Part shown: in pieces, positions 22,700-34,595 of the stretch | Layout of the letters: each line of letters starts with the position of its first letter | Numbering within the stretch: position 1 is the stretch's first letter | NCBI GenBank assembly: GCA_014529385.2 | Contig: CM043969.1 | Location: 69,647,676-69,711,675 of the forward strand | Source: Adiantum capillus-veneris | Taxonomy: Eukaryota > Streptophyta > Polypodiopsida > Polypodiales > Pteridaceae | Length of the DNA: 64,000 nucleotides | Direction of reading: 5' to 3' | Program-made: the position numbers and the translations under genes | Notes under the pieces: generated by a model | Told to the model about the DNA's origin: nothing | The model's input: only the letters and a program-made list of their open reading frames with translations | The model's database searches: none

Positions 22700-23345
22700 C
22701 TTTCTTTTGTTTTTGGTAGAGATGGAAAAAGATGGACGTAAAAAACATAAAGAATTTTTGAATGTTCACTTCTTCTTCTTTGGTGGCGACTAGGTGAGCA
22801 TTCCCAATATGGGTTTGGATTTCTAAGAGAGCATGAAGTAGGATTTCATTCTTGTAGCTTGAGGTTCCAAGCATCGTTGGATACCCGGGGATTGGCACTA
22901 AGAGAAGCCTATTGATGAGCTCATTGAGACGCTCCTCCACAAGTGAATGGTCGCCATTAGGGTAAGATTTAAGGTTGTCGACGAGGAGCAATTGTGTTTG
23001 GACAAGTGCTTGTATGCAATCAAGTTGATATTGTAAAGTGAGTAGGGTAAGCTTAGCATTGATGAGGAATTATCCTTGGATATCATCAAGTGTTAAGTGT
23101 TAGCTTAGGTGGTTGATGCAAAGACTATTAGGGGCTTGTTGATTGATAAGCAACTCATTGAGCTTCTCTTTCATGACCTTCAACATTTGAGTGTACTTTT
23201 GCTTACTAATTCCAGCCTTTTTCATAGTACCTTGAACATATCCTCTATATTTAACTTAGAACTTGCAAGAGACAAATGATGCATTGTTTCCTAGCATTCT
23301 TGAATCACCAAACATGTTCCTAGCAACAATAGGTGTAATCATTAG
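22700..23345 (-). pseudogene. Unrecognised decayed coding region
   Basis: On the minus strand a single frame is mostly open from about 23345 to 22700, with a few stops. It reads like real protein: KQKYTQMLKVMKEKLNELL, a Leu/Gln-rich helical stretch, then a repeat-like echo HSLVEERLNELINRLLL, and GYPTMLGTSSYKNEILLHA. EKLNELL and ERLNELI suggest a duplicated helical unit. I do not recognise the family and there are no catalytic motifs. It may be an exon of a decayed host gene or part of an element. Confidence 0.35.
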
Positions 23346-23512
23346 AGAAGTATGGTGATGCTCCCTCCATGCCTCTTTGTGAAAAATCTGGCTGAGTTAG
23401 CTAACATGACATTAGCACAAACAAAAAATATCAATTTACAATAGAAAGCTTACCAATAAGCGTGTTCACGTGAAGTAAACTATTAAAAGCACAAAAAATA
23501 AAGTAGATAAAC

Positions 23513-23590
23513 TTAGGCTGGGTTCAAATGAAGCAGTAGCAGACTTGCACAGAGCGTTTCTTTTGCTGGCCTCGTTTGAACGCAGCCTTA
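23513..23590. repeat. Small foldback, MITE-like relic
   Basis: TTAGGCTGGGTTCAAATGAA at the left pairs with TTCGTTTGAACGCAGCCTTA-type sequence at the right (complementary arms of about 22 bp, a few mismatches, loop about 35 bp). The TTA/TAA at the edges could be a 3-bp target duplication or part of the arms. Confidence 0.5.
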
Positions 23591-23886
23591 ATATATTTCC
23601 AAATTGTCCTAACAACAAAAGTGTAACCTCGTTTGAGATACTTAGCATGTTTCTCTTTCTTTGTCAAACCTCGAACCTGGTTCTCTTTCTTTTGGTTGCA
23701 TTTAATTGGGTATGTGGATTCTTTATTTTCTCCAAGGTGCTAGTTGAAAGAACCCTTGAACTATTTTAGCAAATGATTTTCCAAGCTACTAGACCTAAGA
23801 ATGTTTCTTGTACTGCAATGTTGAATGATTAGCCTAGTTGTTCATGGCCACCTCCTACAAAGTGGGACAGCTAAAGAATGGGGAGG

Positions 23887-24099
23887 TGTTACTTTCTATA
23901 GTGTATACACTTAGGGCTATCGAGGCACTTTTTCCCTCACTAGGAGGTTTATCCCCTGTGCATTGTATATACGCCCATCACTCTAGGGATAACTTATCTT
24001 TCTATTTGTGCACTAAGCAATACACTCTATGTTGTGTACCTTTATCTTCTTCATCTTCTCCTGGCTATGTGTGTATCTCCGCAAACCATAATTCCAACA
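23887..24099 (+). repeat. copia-X LTR, copy 1
   Basis: 213 bp from TGTTACTTTC to ATTCCAACA. A purine-rich tract AAAGAATGGGGAGG lies just upstream (23873-23886), as before a 3' LTR. It shares CCCTCACTAGGAGGTTT, CCATCACTCTAGGG and CTTCTTCATCTTCTCC with LTR copies 2 (28380) and 3 (44239). Confidence 0.75.
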
Positions 24100-25335
24100 T
24101 CGGTGAGCTTTCGTGAACGTCAACAAGTCAATTAATACTTTGGGATACCTCATTGGGCTTGATGTGCTCATAATTTTGATCCAAACTCATTTCGTCCTTC
24201 ATTTCCACTACACAAGAAATTTCATCCTTTTATGCAAATTTTTTGTCAGTGCAAGTATCTACAGAATGCGTCACTTACAGTCCTCTTCGGGTTGTGCAAC
24301 ATCAAGTACAGTCACTCATCGTGGCTGACAACAATGCACATGTTTTCAAAATGTTTGTTGATGAGGACAAATTGGATGGGATATCACCCATTGTGGACTT
24401 GCATGATGACACATGTTGTTGAACCAAAGGGGTTTGGAATGCTATGCAGGGAATTCATGTACATCTACCTGTTGTGAGTATATGCTCTATTGAGGGTGTT
24501 GCAGGTTCCAGCGCATTTGTTGTTGCTAGAGTTGTTTTGCCTATGGATGAGCAATCTCGCTCATCCTGTTTGGAAGTAAGAGATGTGTAGGCTCATGTAT
24601 TGATTGCATTATTTATATGAAGTGCATTATTAGTCCTCACATTCCCTTAGCAAAATTAGCAAAACAGGCTTAAGATACTCGGGCTGGTCTTTATGCAAGT
24701 CACAATGAGGCTAAAATTGTCCTAAGTTGAAGGCCAATGAAGCCAAAGAGAAAGAGATTGGATCTACTACCAGTGCAGCTATTGTAGAATCTTTTGTAAA
24801 TGGAGATTGTGATATTGATGTAGATATAGAGTAGGCATTTAGTGCAGAGTATACTTACGATCCTTTTGCCCATGATGCATGTATGTCAGTTGTTGTGCAG
24901 AGTCACATGTTTGGTACTTTGATAGTGATACTACAAAGCACATTACTTCACATCGTGACTTGTTTTCCTCTCTTGAGTTTTTTCCTCACGGGAATACGGT
25001 CACTTGTGCCAACAATGCATCTTATCCAGTCAAGGGAGTTGGAAAGATTGTGCTAGCTTCTACGAATGGCATTTCTTTCACCCTTGTTGATGCACTTTAT
25101 GTACCAGGGATAAAAAAGAACCTTTTTTTAAAATGTGTACATACAAGACTTAGTCTTGTTGTCAAATTTGTGGATGACAGATGTAAAGTTCATAATCTCA
25201 GTTTTGGTGATGAAATTGTCGCATCTGGAATTTTACGTCATGGGTTGTATAAGCTCACTTTGTATAACAAGTGTGGGTAAAAATTTTGCAAATGCAGTTG
25301 TGGATTCAAAAGGCAGTTTCAAATGCCAAGCATGG
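24100..25335 (+). pseudogene. copia-X internal remnant, copy 1 (protease region)
   Basis: After a stretch with no clear gag, 24879-25280 encodes VWYFDSDTTKHITSHRDLF, a degenerate retroviral-type protease site (family pattern DSGATxH; here the Gly codon gives Asp). GKIVLASTNG and DALYVPGIKKNLF follow, the usual copia protease to gag-pre-integrase transition. The homologous second copy at 35880-36400 continues further. Similarity stops abruptly at about 25335, so this copy is truncated there. Confidence 0.75.
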
Positions 25336-25559
25336 GGCCAAGAGCTTATATGTGCAATGGGAGCACAATAGAACATGTGGTGATCAAAGTTGTGAGTGTG
25401 AGAAACTTTCCGTGCTTTCCAAAATCCATAGGCCAAATGGGGACCGTGCATGTGTACAAAAATAGAGACAAACAAAAACTTGAAGTTTCATCGAGACAAG
25501 GAGAGGGAATTTCGATGCTGAATTAATTTGTGTACCCCACTTGATTCAAAATGTGGATT

Positions 25560-26288
<729 letters not shown>

Positions 26289-26892
26289 GGGAGCCTTGAG
26301 AAGGGTCTAATAATCTAATTTGCACCTTGGGAATAGTAGAGGAAAATTTGATAGAACGTGGTGCTTATGGCCCCTTCATAAGTTGAGCTTTGCTTCCGTT
26401 CTCATTAACTTTAGCTTTGTTTTTGCTAATTGAAGACTAACACATTTCACTCTCATTTTGCATTAATTGATCACTGACAAATTTTGCATTAATTGCTTGC
26501 TAATTTTGCACTAAATTCACTAATTTTGTGCAATTTCATAGCTATATTTGCATGCTTAGAAGCAAGTTGGGGAATGTGTGCTTGCAAATTCATGCTGATG
26601 GACGAATGGGTTCTTGATTGTTGTTGTCCAATGCAAGCTCAAGGAGTTGAATTGGAGATACACACACACACACATGTTAGTGTGTGTAATCTTGCCTCTT
26701 TGGGAAATTTTATTTCATGGAAATTTGGTGTTGCACACTATACGATTGACTTTGGTCATGCCCTTATTTGAAGACCCCCTCCCTTTGTCTCCTTGAATGA
26801 CACCCACTCATACTCATGGGAAAAACTACATCATATGCAATTATGAGTGCATCCACCAAAGAGAGGCAGCCCATGCAGCTTTAGAGAGGAAG

Positions 26893-27141
26893 TTATAGCA
26901 TCTTGTGCCAATCATGGAATTTGGGTCCATATAGTTGAGTTTTCCCACAATTTTTTGTCCTTGTAAGCACCTTGCAACCAACGGTCGCACGTAGCCCATG
27001 GAAGTTTAAATGAATGAAATGGTGCTCTTCACTTTGGTTTTCTCTTCCCTTGAGAATCCAAGGTGCCCTTGGAAGAAGTAGATTTCCTATGGGGCCTACT
27101 TTTGGAACCGCTGAAGATGGAAGGTGCTTCAAGACTCGCAT
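26893..27141 (-). pseudogene. CACTA (Tnp2) transposase fossil
   Basis: The minus-strand translation has LPRAPWILKGRENQ near its middle and ends in KFHDWHKML. The element 2 transposase has KLPKAPWIFKGAQE and LKSHDWHKMC at the same spacing (about 60 residues apart). Only this conserved stretch survives. It is clearly more diverged from element 2 than element 1 is, so it represents another, older CACTA insertion. Termini were not found. Confidence 0.6.
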
Positions 27142-27759
27142 CTAGAAAATTCTTGAGGTGAATTCGTGCTCATTCCAAACCCTTATCTTCAAGCACAAAT
27201 GGTACGTGGGTGTATCTTGGATGCACAAGGGTGGAATCTACATGGTGCACTCCTCATTGCACCATTGAGGGAGGAATGATAACTTGGTGCTACTAAGAAA
27301 TTATGAGCTAGTGTATATTGTATGTAGCTAGTTTAGACTTCCATAATAGGATGTTAGGATTTTTTGAAGTTTGTATTAATTATCTTTCTTGAACGTGTCA
27401 TTGTAGGCTAACTTCATCCATGACTGCACCCCGCGGTGGTCACTTTTCAAAATGTGTATCATGTCACATGAGTTAACCAGAGAGGATTATTAGTTATACA
27501 AAATGTATACTTTTATGTATGCATTAGAGGGGGGTTGCGTTTTTAAAAAAAGGCCCGTAGTGTAAATGTAGTTTGTGCGTGATATAGGGAGTCCGTGATA
27601 AGTGACTTCCCTGGGGACTGCATCAGCCCAATCTCTTGTTTGCCATTCAAATGTCTTTGTACACCAAATCCATCCTTGTATCGACCAATGTAGAGATACT
27701 ACAGGGTCCCACTATACCATCAAGAGCGAAAAATGAGGGGAGGATAGAGAGGTTTATGG
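27142..27759. other. Unassigned
   Basis: No gene or repeat family recognised. GTGGTCACTTTTCAAAATG near 27435 and a short A-run near 27545 are unremarkable. Confidence 0.5.
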
Positions 27760-28352
27760 AACCTCCTCACAAGCACATGATGGGGATGAGGATGATTGCA
27801 AAGCTGATGATGATAATGTAGCCAATGGTGATAACATCGAGGACACACTCGAGGAGGAATCATGTGACCTCTTTGTCGACTTTGGTGGCATGGGTATAGA
27901 GCTAGATTTTGATGCTCATGAAGACATATTTGACATAAACTCCTCTTGGTTTTGTATAACTGTCGACACTAAAAAACTTTGTCAATAAATAATTTTTCTC
28001 AAATTATTGCTACTAGATGTCAACCATGCTTGATTTTGCTTCATTTGGTCACCCCTCCCCTTTATAAACGCTTTGCGTTCAGCTTGACTTCAACCACAAC
28101 ACCGCATTCAAATAACCCCCCCCCCCCCCCCCCCCCCCCCCTCTTCTTCTGTGCCTTTTGAGAGTGGGAAAAGGAAAACCTCCTCACAAGCACATGATGG
28201 GGATGAGGATGATTGCAAAGATGAAGATGATGGTGGTGCCAATGGTGACGACATTAAGGACACCCATGAGGAGAAATCACTTGACCTCTTTGTCGACTTT
28301 GATGGTATGGGTATATAGCTAGATTCTAATGCTTATGAAGACATACTTGATG
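27760..28352 (+). repeat. Pair of 175-bp direct repeats encoding an acidic stretch
   Basis: Copies at 27760-27933 and 28177-28352. Both read in one plus-strand frame as an Asp/Glu-rich peptide: HDGDEDDCKADDDNVANGDN in the first and HDGDEDDCKDEDDGGANGDD in the second, both followed by DLFVDF and GMGI. The first runs on to LDFDAHEDIFD; the second has a stop after GMGI. The shared frame suggests a formerly coding C-terminal region. A 26-base poly-C run (28116-28141) lies between them. Product not recognised. Confidence 0.6.
28116..28141. repeat. Poly-C homopolymer
   Basis: 26 C residues in a row; true length is uncertain in any assembly. Confidence 0.85.
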
Positions 28353-28379
28353 ATAAATCTATTACCATATATGTGGTAG

Positions 28380-28575
28380 TGATGTGTATGAACACACACT
28401 TGGGACCGTCGGGAAACTCTTTCCCTCATTAAGAGGTTTTCTCCCCCGTACATTGTTTATACGTCCATCACTCTAGGGCTAACTGGTCTTTCTATTTGCG
28501 TACTAAGGATACACTCTTTGTTGTGTGCCTTGAGCTTCTTCATCTTCTCCAAGTTGTGTGTGCATGCCTACAACC
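28380..28575 (+). repeat. copia-X LTR, copy 2, left part (split by gypsy)
   Basis: Matches LTR copies 1 and 3 up to the gypsy insertion at 28576. The remaining 17 bp (CAAGCCTAATTCCAACA) lie at 35812-35828. Together they give about 213 bp, the same length as copy 1. Confidence 0.75.
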
Positions 28576-29856
28576 TGTTGCTAATTGGACTATTTTCTTA
28601 TTTTTAATGATTAATCTCTTTTTTAGGATATTTTATTGTGTGCACTAAGAACTGTTAAAAGATTGTAGCTACAGGAACTGCCATCAAGAACGAACAACTC
28701 TGATGTGTCATTTGATGGGTGACGGTAAACATCGCGAAGGAGTTTTCGTAAGTTTGGTGGAAAGGGCCGGGTTACGAGTGCCCCTGATGCGTCACATGAT
28801 GGGTGACGGGTGCATCAGTAAGGGGGCATCCCGTAGGCTAAGGAGGAAATCCGAACTGAGTAAGAAAATACGTGTAAGAACGCAAGCACAAGAATAAAGA
28901 TGGGTTCAATGAAGCTTTTTACGAAAAGCAGGAACAATCGCGGGAAGGCAGACGTACGCTTTCCCGCGAGGAATCTATGTTTGCATTGCATTCGTGCATG
29001 TGGTTGCATCCAGGGACGCCTGGGAAGTGTTGTTAAATGCGTTGGTTTTAACTTATAAGGTTTTATTGAGTTTTTGGGCAAGTTCAGACCAATTTTAAAA
29101 TATGCCGGCCGCCCACTTAATAAGTGGGCAGCCACTTAGAAGATAAAGCAACAAAACCAGCCAGCGAATTAAGTGGGCGGCCACTTAGAAGATAAAGCAA
29201 CAAAACCAGCCAGCGAATTCTCTCTCCCTATTTCGGGTAGAACAACGCAAAAAAAAAAAAAAAAAAACGGCCGCGATCTCTACGCGAGCATATATTCGAG
29301 CCGTGGCCAGGGAGCTATAAAAGCACCACATGCCCTCACTCACAGGAGGTACCAACATCAGCAAGAGAAGACTCTGCCGCAAGAGATCGCGAGACTACGA
29401 AGCACGGAAGTCGCTTTTCCCGTGCAAGAGCGACAGGTATCTATTGTGGATTCGCCATACAAATTGTTGTCGCGTGTTTGTGTGGTTTGTTTTGCAGGAA
29501 TCTCCCGTCTTACGGGAAGGCCCTTCACGGGAAGTACGGCTTCACGCCTAAGTCCCTTACGAGAAAGTACGGCTTCGCGCCTAAGTCCCTTACGGGAAGG
29601 AACGGCCTTGTGCCCAAGCCATTTACGGGAAAGAACGACCTTCGGGTCTAAGATTACAGAACGGAGGGGTTTCCTTGGGTTCTCGTGCTTGTATACGAAT
29701 TCTCCTTGAATAAAAGAATACTCTTAACGGGGGGGGGGGGGACCAGCCCATCTTCTGGTCCCCAATACTGTGTCGATCTTCTCCCTTCTCTCACATTTGC
29801 AAAGTATTTTAATTTTTATATTTTCAAGTGCTCGTGTACGCTCCTGTTTTGTGACA
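28576..29856 (+). repeat. Ty3-gypsy 5' LTR
   Basis: TGTTGCTAATTGG to TTTTGTGACA. Carries a 50-bp tandem duplication (about 29119-29168 and 29169-29218) that is single in the 3' LTR. A short tandem array (about 29510-29640) of AGTACGGCTTC / CTAAGTCCCTTACGGGA units is present in both LTRs. Confidence 0.93.
29314..29322 (+). promoter_or_regulatory. LTR TATA box
   Basis: CTATAAAAG, followed by a CTCACTCACAGG-type pyrimidine/purine stretch about 20 bases on. The same box lies at about 35274 in the 3' LTR. AATAAAAG at about 29709 is a candidate polyadenylation signal, consistent with R lying between them. Confidence 0.65.
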
Positions 29857-29857
29857 G

Positions 29858-29869
29858 TGGTATTAGAGC
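29858..29869 (+). promoter_or_regulatory. Gypsy primer binding site
   Basis: TGGTATTAGAGC, one base off the usual TGGTATCAGAGC complement of initiator-Met tRNA, 1 base after the LTR. Confidence 0.85.
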
Positions 29870-29926
29870 TTGGACTCCTCTCTTTCTCTGCAAAGAAGGA
29901 CGATTCCGGGAAGAACGAGAAGAACC

Positions 29927-31255
29927 ATGTCGAGCCAAGGGAGAAGCGTTGAAGAGGAACTTCAACAAGTGCAAGCTCAGCTTGCGGAGTTGCAACAAAT
30001 TTTACTCTTGCCGGACATCCAAAAGCTTTTGGGCGGAATGAAGAAAACGAATGGAAGTGATGCAGCCAAGCATCCAGACAACACTGTTGGCGTGAGACCA
30101 TAGGAGGAAAGAGAAGAAGCACGTGCCGAGGTGCACAAAGGATCTTCGGATCGGAATGAACGTCCTACTTCAAGGAAAGGCCAGGAAAAAGCGCTCTCTT
30201 TGCTAGACGAGAGCAAGGACATCTCTATCTCATCTCCATTTTACTCTCCTGATTATACTTCTACTTCTCGATCATCTCGTCAGAAGAAGGAAGCAGCTAC
30301 TACCGCCACTACCATACATCAACCTAAAGATAAGCCTCGATTCAAGAAGCAAGGTCGCAAGTCTCAACATCGCATGAGAGTCTTCAAATCAGGCGACAAG
30401 GACATCAAGTTCGAAACCTACAACGGACGGAGAGACATCTCCAAAGCACTGTCCTTCATCAGACAGTTTGAAGTCGCCTTTACCAATGGGCACTTCACAG
30501 AAAAATCCAAATTACGCCATGTGGGGATGCACCTCAAGGAAACGGCAAGTAAATGGTGGTTAGCCAAGATTTTGGAAGGTTCTCAGGCCAGAACTTGGGA
30601 GAGCTTTAAATCTGAATTTTATGAACAATTTCTTCTGCCTGACTTCGAGCAGGATATACGGAAGGAATGGGACTGGATTGCCCAGAAGGAACATGAAAGA
30701 GTAATGACTTATGCGGACAAGTATTGGTCGGTTCTTCTGAAGGTCACTCCCTTCATGAAGATTGCCGACGAGGAAAAGAAACGAAAGTTCGAAGTGGGTC
30801 TCCAACCGCAGCTTCGAAAGAGTATGAAGGTGTATCCGCATGATACTCTTCAGAGGATGATGGAGTCAGCAATCATTGCTGAGGATTTGCACTCAACTGG
30901 GACGCCCAGAAAGATGGAGCATAGCACTTACCGTGCAAGACAAAGAGGGGTCTACGATGACCAAGGGGGCCAAGGAAGAAAACGTCCTCCATCTAGAGAT
31001 GATGATCATTCTAAGAAGCCAGAGGGCACTGGTAAGCGAACTAAGTACCTTTCTCCTACTCAACTTCAAACTTTCAGAGAGGAAGGAAGATGCTTCTACT
31101 GTGGCGAGAAAGGACATATGAAACCGGACTGCCCGCTAAAGCAGCAACGGCAAGAGCAAGCCTCTACGAGGAAAGAGAAAGCAAGGAAGGAACCCGCACC
31201 ACCAAGCTCGAACACAGAAATGGAGAAAGGGAAGCGTCAACTTCTGAAGGGCTAG
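29927..31255 (+). pseudogene. gypsy gag with one in-frame stop
   Basis: Starts at the ATG at 29927 (MSSQGRSVEEELQQ, a coiled-coil-like start). A TAG at 30101-30103 interrupts the same frame, which reopens at once (EEREEARAEVHKG) and runs to a TAG at 31253-31255. The retrotransposon gag domain is at about 30400-30800 (LRHVGMHLKETASKWWLAKI). A CCHC knuckle CFYCGEKGHMKPDC lies at about 31093-31134. The second TAG lies between gag and pol in the same frame and could be an original readthrough site or a mutation. Confidence 0.88.
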
Positions 31256-32381
31256 GGGTCTTTGAACAACCAGCGAGTACTGATTCTTTATGATCCAGGA
31301 TCCACGGATAACTTCATCTCCCTGGATACTGCGGAACGTTTGTGCCTCACATGCACCGGCTCAGCTTGGCACACCGGTTACATCCGGATCGGCATTCGAG
31401 GGGTTGACAACCAATGCAACTCCCGTGCAAGGACAACTCAATCTTTGGATTGGCGAGTACAAGGACCGCTAATCATTTTTGATGGCACCCATTGAGGGAT
31501 GCGATATCATCTTGGGTATGCCATGGCACTTTCACATGACACCTATTCCCGATTATGTAGAAAAGACCCTCACTTTTGATCATGGGGGTAAGAAAATAAA
31601 GATTCAAGCTGATGCAGGAGATTGGCAGTTCCCAATTGTAAGCCATATCTCCATTAAGAAAGAAATGAATAAGTGTGTTTTTGCTTACTTGATTTTTGCA
31701 AAGGATAAAACTAGTAGGGACTCTCTCTCTAGTTTGGAAATTAAGCGTCTTCAATTTATTGAAAAGAACAAGGATTGTTTCACGGAAACACTTCCTGATG
31801 AACTCCCTCCGGTACGCCCGGAAGATCACCGCATAGATCTCATACCGGGGAGCTCGCCTCCCAATCAACCCCCTTATCGGGCGAGTCTTGCTCAGCAAGA
31901 GGAAATTTTGAAGCAAGTCAACGAGCTTCTAGAGAAAGGGTTAGTACGACCAAGTGCTTCACCCTATTGCTCTCTAGTTCTACTGGTGCAGAAGAAAGAT
32001 GGCACGTTTCGAATCTGCATAGACTATCGGTCTTTAAACAAGATCACAATCAAGAATCGCTTTCCGATCCCTTGGATTGATGATATACTTGATAAGTTGC
32101 AGGTTGCAAGTGTCTTTAGTCGCATAGACTTAAAGAGTGGGTATCACCAGATACGGATCGCCCCTGAGGATGTCCACAAGACTACTTTCCGCACAACCTT
32201 TGGACTATATGAATTTTTGGTAATGCCTTTCGGCTTGACAAATGCTCCTGCGACGTTCAATCACATGATGGACCGCATTTTCAGCCCGTATCGAGCTTTT
32301 ACGAGAGTATTCTTTGACGACATACTCATCTTCTCTAAGTCAGAAGAGGAACATCGGAAGCACTTGGACTTAGTGTTTTAA
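31256..32381 (+). pseudogene. gypsy protease and RT
   Basis: The protease begins near 31275 (RVLILYDPGSTDNFI). The catalytic triad reads Asp-Pro-Gly where family members have Asp-Ser/Thr-Gly. A frameshift near 31370, a stop at 31470-31472 and another shift near 31480 break it before [13 protein letters not shown]. The RT follows in one frame from 31479: [61 protein letters not shown]. The active-site box is [14 protein letters not shown] in place of the common YxDD/FxDD. A TAA at 32379-32381 interrupts the RT thumb in frame. Confidence 0.9.
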
Positions 32382-32903
32382 GAATTGCGAAAGCATGAGT
32401 TGCATGTGAATGCAAAGAAGAGTGAGTTCTTTCTCTTAGAGATACACTACCTCGGCCATATAGTCTCTCATAATCAAGTGAGTATGGATCCTGCCAAGAT
32501 CCGAGTGGTAGAAGATTGGCCTATTCCCACTACGATACATGATGTACGTACTTTCCTGGGATTATGTTCGTATTATCGAAGGTTTGTTCGAGGATTTGCT
32601 CATGTAGCAGGACCACTTTATGACTTGACAAAGAAGAAGATTCCTTTCAGATGGGGATCGAGACAACAAGGAGCTTTTGATCGGCTCAAGTACTTGCTAA
32701 GCCATGGACCTATTTTGATAGTGCCTGACTTAAGAAAACCATTTGAGGTTCACTGCGATGCTTCAGGCGATTGCATCGGAGCAGTGTTAAACCAAGAAGG
32801 CCATGCAGTGGCCTACGAAAGCAGACGGCTTAAGGATGCAGAGTTGCATGCATCAATCTACGAAAAGGAACTCACAGCTGTGATTCATGCCTTATCCAAC
32901 TAG
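32382..32903 (+). pseudogene. gypsy RT thumb and RNase H N-terminal part
   Basis: Continues the RT frame after the TAA: ELRKHELHVNAKKSEFF, HYLGHIVS, then FLGLCSYYRRFVRGFA. RNase H follows with FEVHCDASGDCIGAVL (first catalytic Asp), VAYESRRL and YEKELTAVIHAL. A TAG at 32901-32903 interrupts just before KHYLLGADFVIKTDH, which reads on in the same frame. Confidence 0.9.
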
Positions 32904-34583
32904 AAGCACTATCTTCTAGGAGCGGATTTTGTGATCAAGACTGATCACCAGAGTTTGCGGTATTTTCTTATGCAAAGGAAACTATCTGAGAAGCAGATGA
33001 GATGGGCAAATTTTTTGTCTATGTTTCACTTCCAAATCCTTCACACAGCTGGGAGTAAGAATGTGGTCGCGGACGCATTGTCTAGGCGGCCAAGGGTGAA
33101 CGCTATCACTTCGGTGTATCATCAAGAATTAGAAGCACTACCGGATTTGTATCCGAATGATCCAGACTTCTCCACCGTTTGGGGAAAGCTACATCGTGGA
33201 GAGAATGAGTTTCCCTATTCCATTCGGGACGGTTATCTCTACCACCATCAGGCCATATGTGTGGCAGAACCATTAAGAAAGAATATCATGGATGAAGCAC
33301 ACGCTTCGCCTTATGCGGGTCATCGGGGTATTCTCCCTACGACCTTAGCAATGGAAAGATATTTCTTTTGGCCTAGCCTTAAAGCAGACATTGATAAGTA
33401 TGTCAGGGAATGTTTGGTTTGCCAAAAAGTGAAGTATGATTGGCATAAGACGCCTGGGTTGCTACAACCTTTGCCTCTGCCTAATGAACCTTGGGAAAGT
33501 ATTTCCATGGACTTCATCATGGACCTCCCTAGAACTCAGACTGGAAATGACGCGATCTGGACCATTGTGGACAGGTTTAGCAAGCAAGCACACTTTATAC
33601 CAGTCAAGAAAACGATAAAAGTAGATCATATGGCTAGGGTCTTTCTGGCACAGATCTTTAAGCATCATGGAATGCCTAAGTCTATTGTGAGTGATCGAGA
33701 TCCTCGCATGACACGAAATTTTTGGCGTGCCTTGATGGATAATCTTGGTACGAAGCTGAATTTTTCATCTGCCTACCATCCTCAAACGGACGAGCAAAGT
33801 GAGATAGCCAATTCCACAGTATTGGATATGTTAAAAGCTTATGTGTCAGACCGACAATCTGACTGGGAGAAATATTTGCCTCTTGTCGAGTATGCGTATA
33901 ACAATACCATACACTCATCGACGGGGAAAGCACCTTTTGAGATTCTATATGGTAAGCCTTTGCTTCCACCCATCCTTTTAACTAAGGATAAGATCTTTGC
34001 AGCAGATGAATTTGTCCGGGACTTGGACACAGCCTACGGGCAAGTTAGGAGAGCTGTTCTACGCGCTCAGGAAAAGCATAAGAAAGCTGCAGACAAGCAC
34101 AAAAGGAATCTAGACTTAACAGTCGGACAATTAGTCTTACTCAAGTTTGAGAAGGCAAGACTTAAGAAACAAGCGTTTCATAAGGGGAAGGTGGTAAAAC
34201 TTTCTACCCGTTATTATGGGCCGTTTAAGATCACTGAGCGAGTAAATGATGTCACGTTCCGATTAGCACTACCACCTAATTGGAAGATCCATAATGCTTT
34301 CCATGTCAGTTTACTCCGGCTGTATGTGGGACCGCCTCCAAGCCAGCCTAGTGCTGAGGAACCTCCTGAGGTTGAGGAAACTGAAGAAATACTCCAACCG
34401 GAGCAGATAGTAATTCATCAGGAGCGGTCTCTCAAATCCGGAAAGATAACACAGAAGTATTTGGTTAAGTTTAAGAACTATTCGAATCTAGATGCTCAGT
34501 GGATGACGCAGGAGGAATTAGCAGCTTATCTCGAGATACTGGAGGTATATGTCCAAGCACTACAGTTGAGGTCAACTGTTTAG
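32904..34583 (+). pseudogene. gypsy RNase H end, integrase and chromodomain-like tail
   Basis: Starts in RNase H (FVIKTDHQSLRYFLMQ). Then an HHCC zinc finger with CLVCQKVKYD (about 33410), integrase D in SMDFIMDLPRTQ, D in VSDRDPRMT, E in PQTDEQSEIAN, the GKAPFEILYG region, and a C-terminal GPF..RVNDVTFRL module. The last 60 residues (QKYLVKFKNYSNLDAQWM) look like a chromodomain, which marks chromoviruses. This 550-residue stretch is open to its TAG at 34581-34583. Only its missing connection to gag and RT stops it from being functional. Confidence 0.9.
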
Positions 34584-34595
34584 AAGCTAGAGGGA

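Noticed and set aside
28576-28580. Alternative reading of the gypsy target duplication as a perfect 5-mer
   Set aside because: Flanks are CAACC and CAAGC. Shifting the boundaries to gain a perfect match would break the TG...CA ends.
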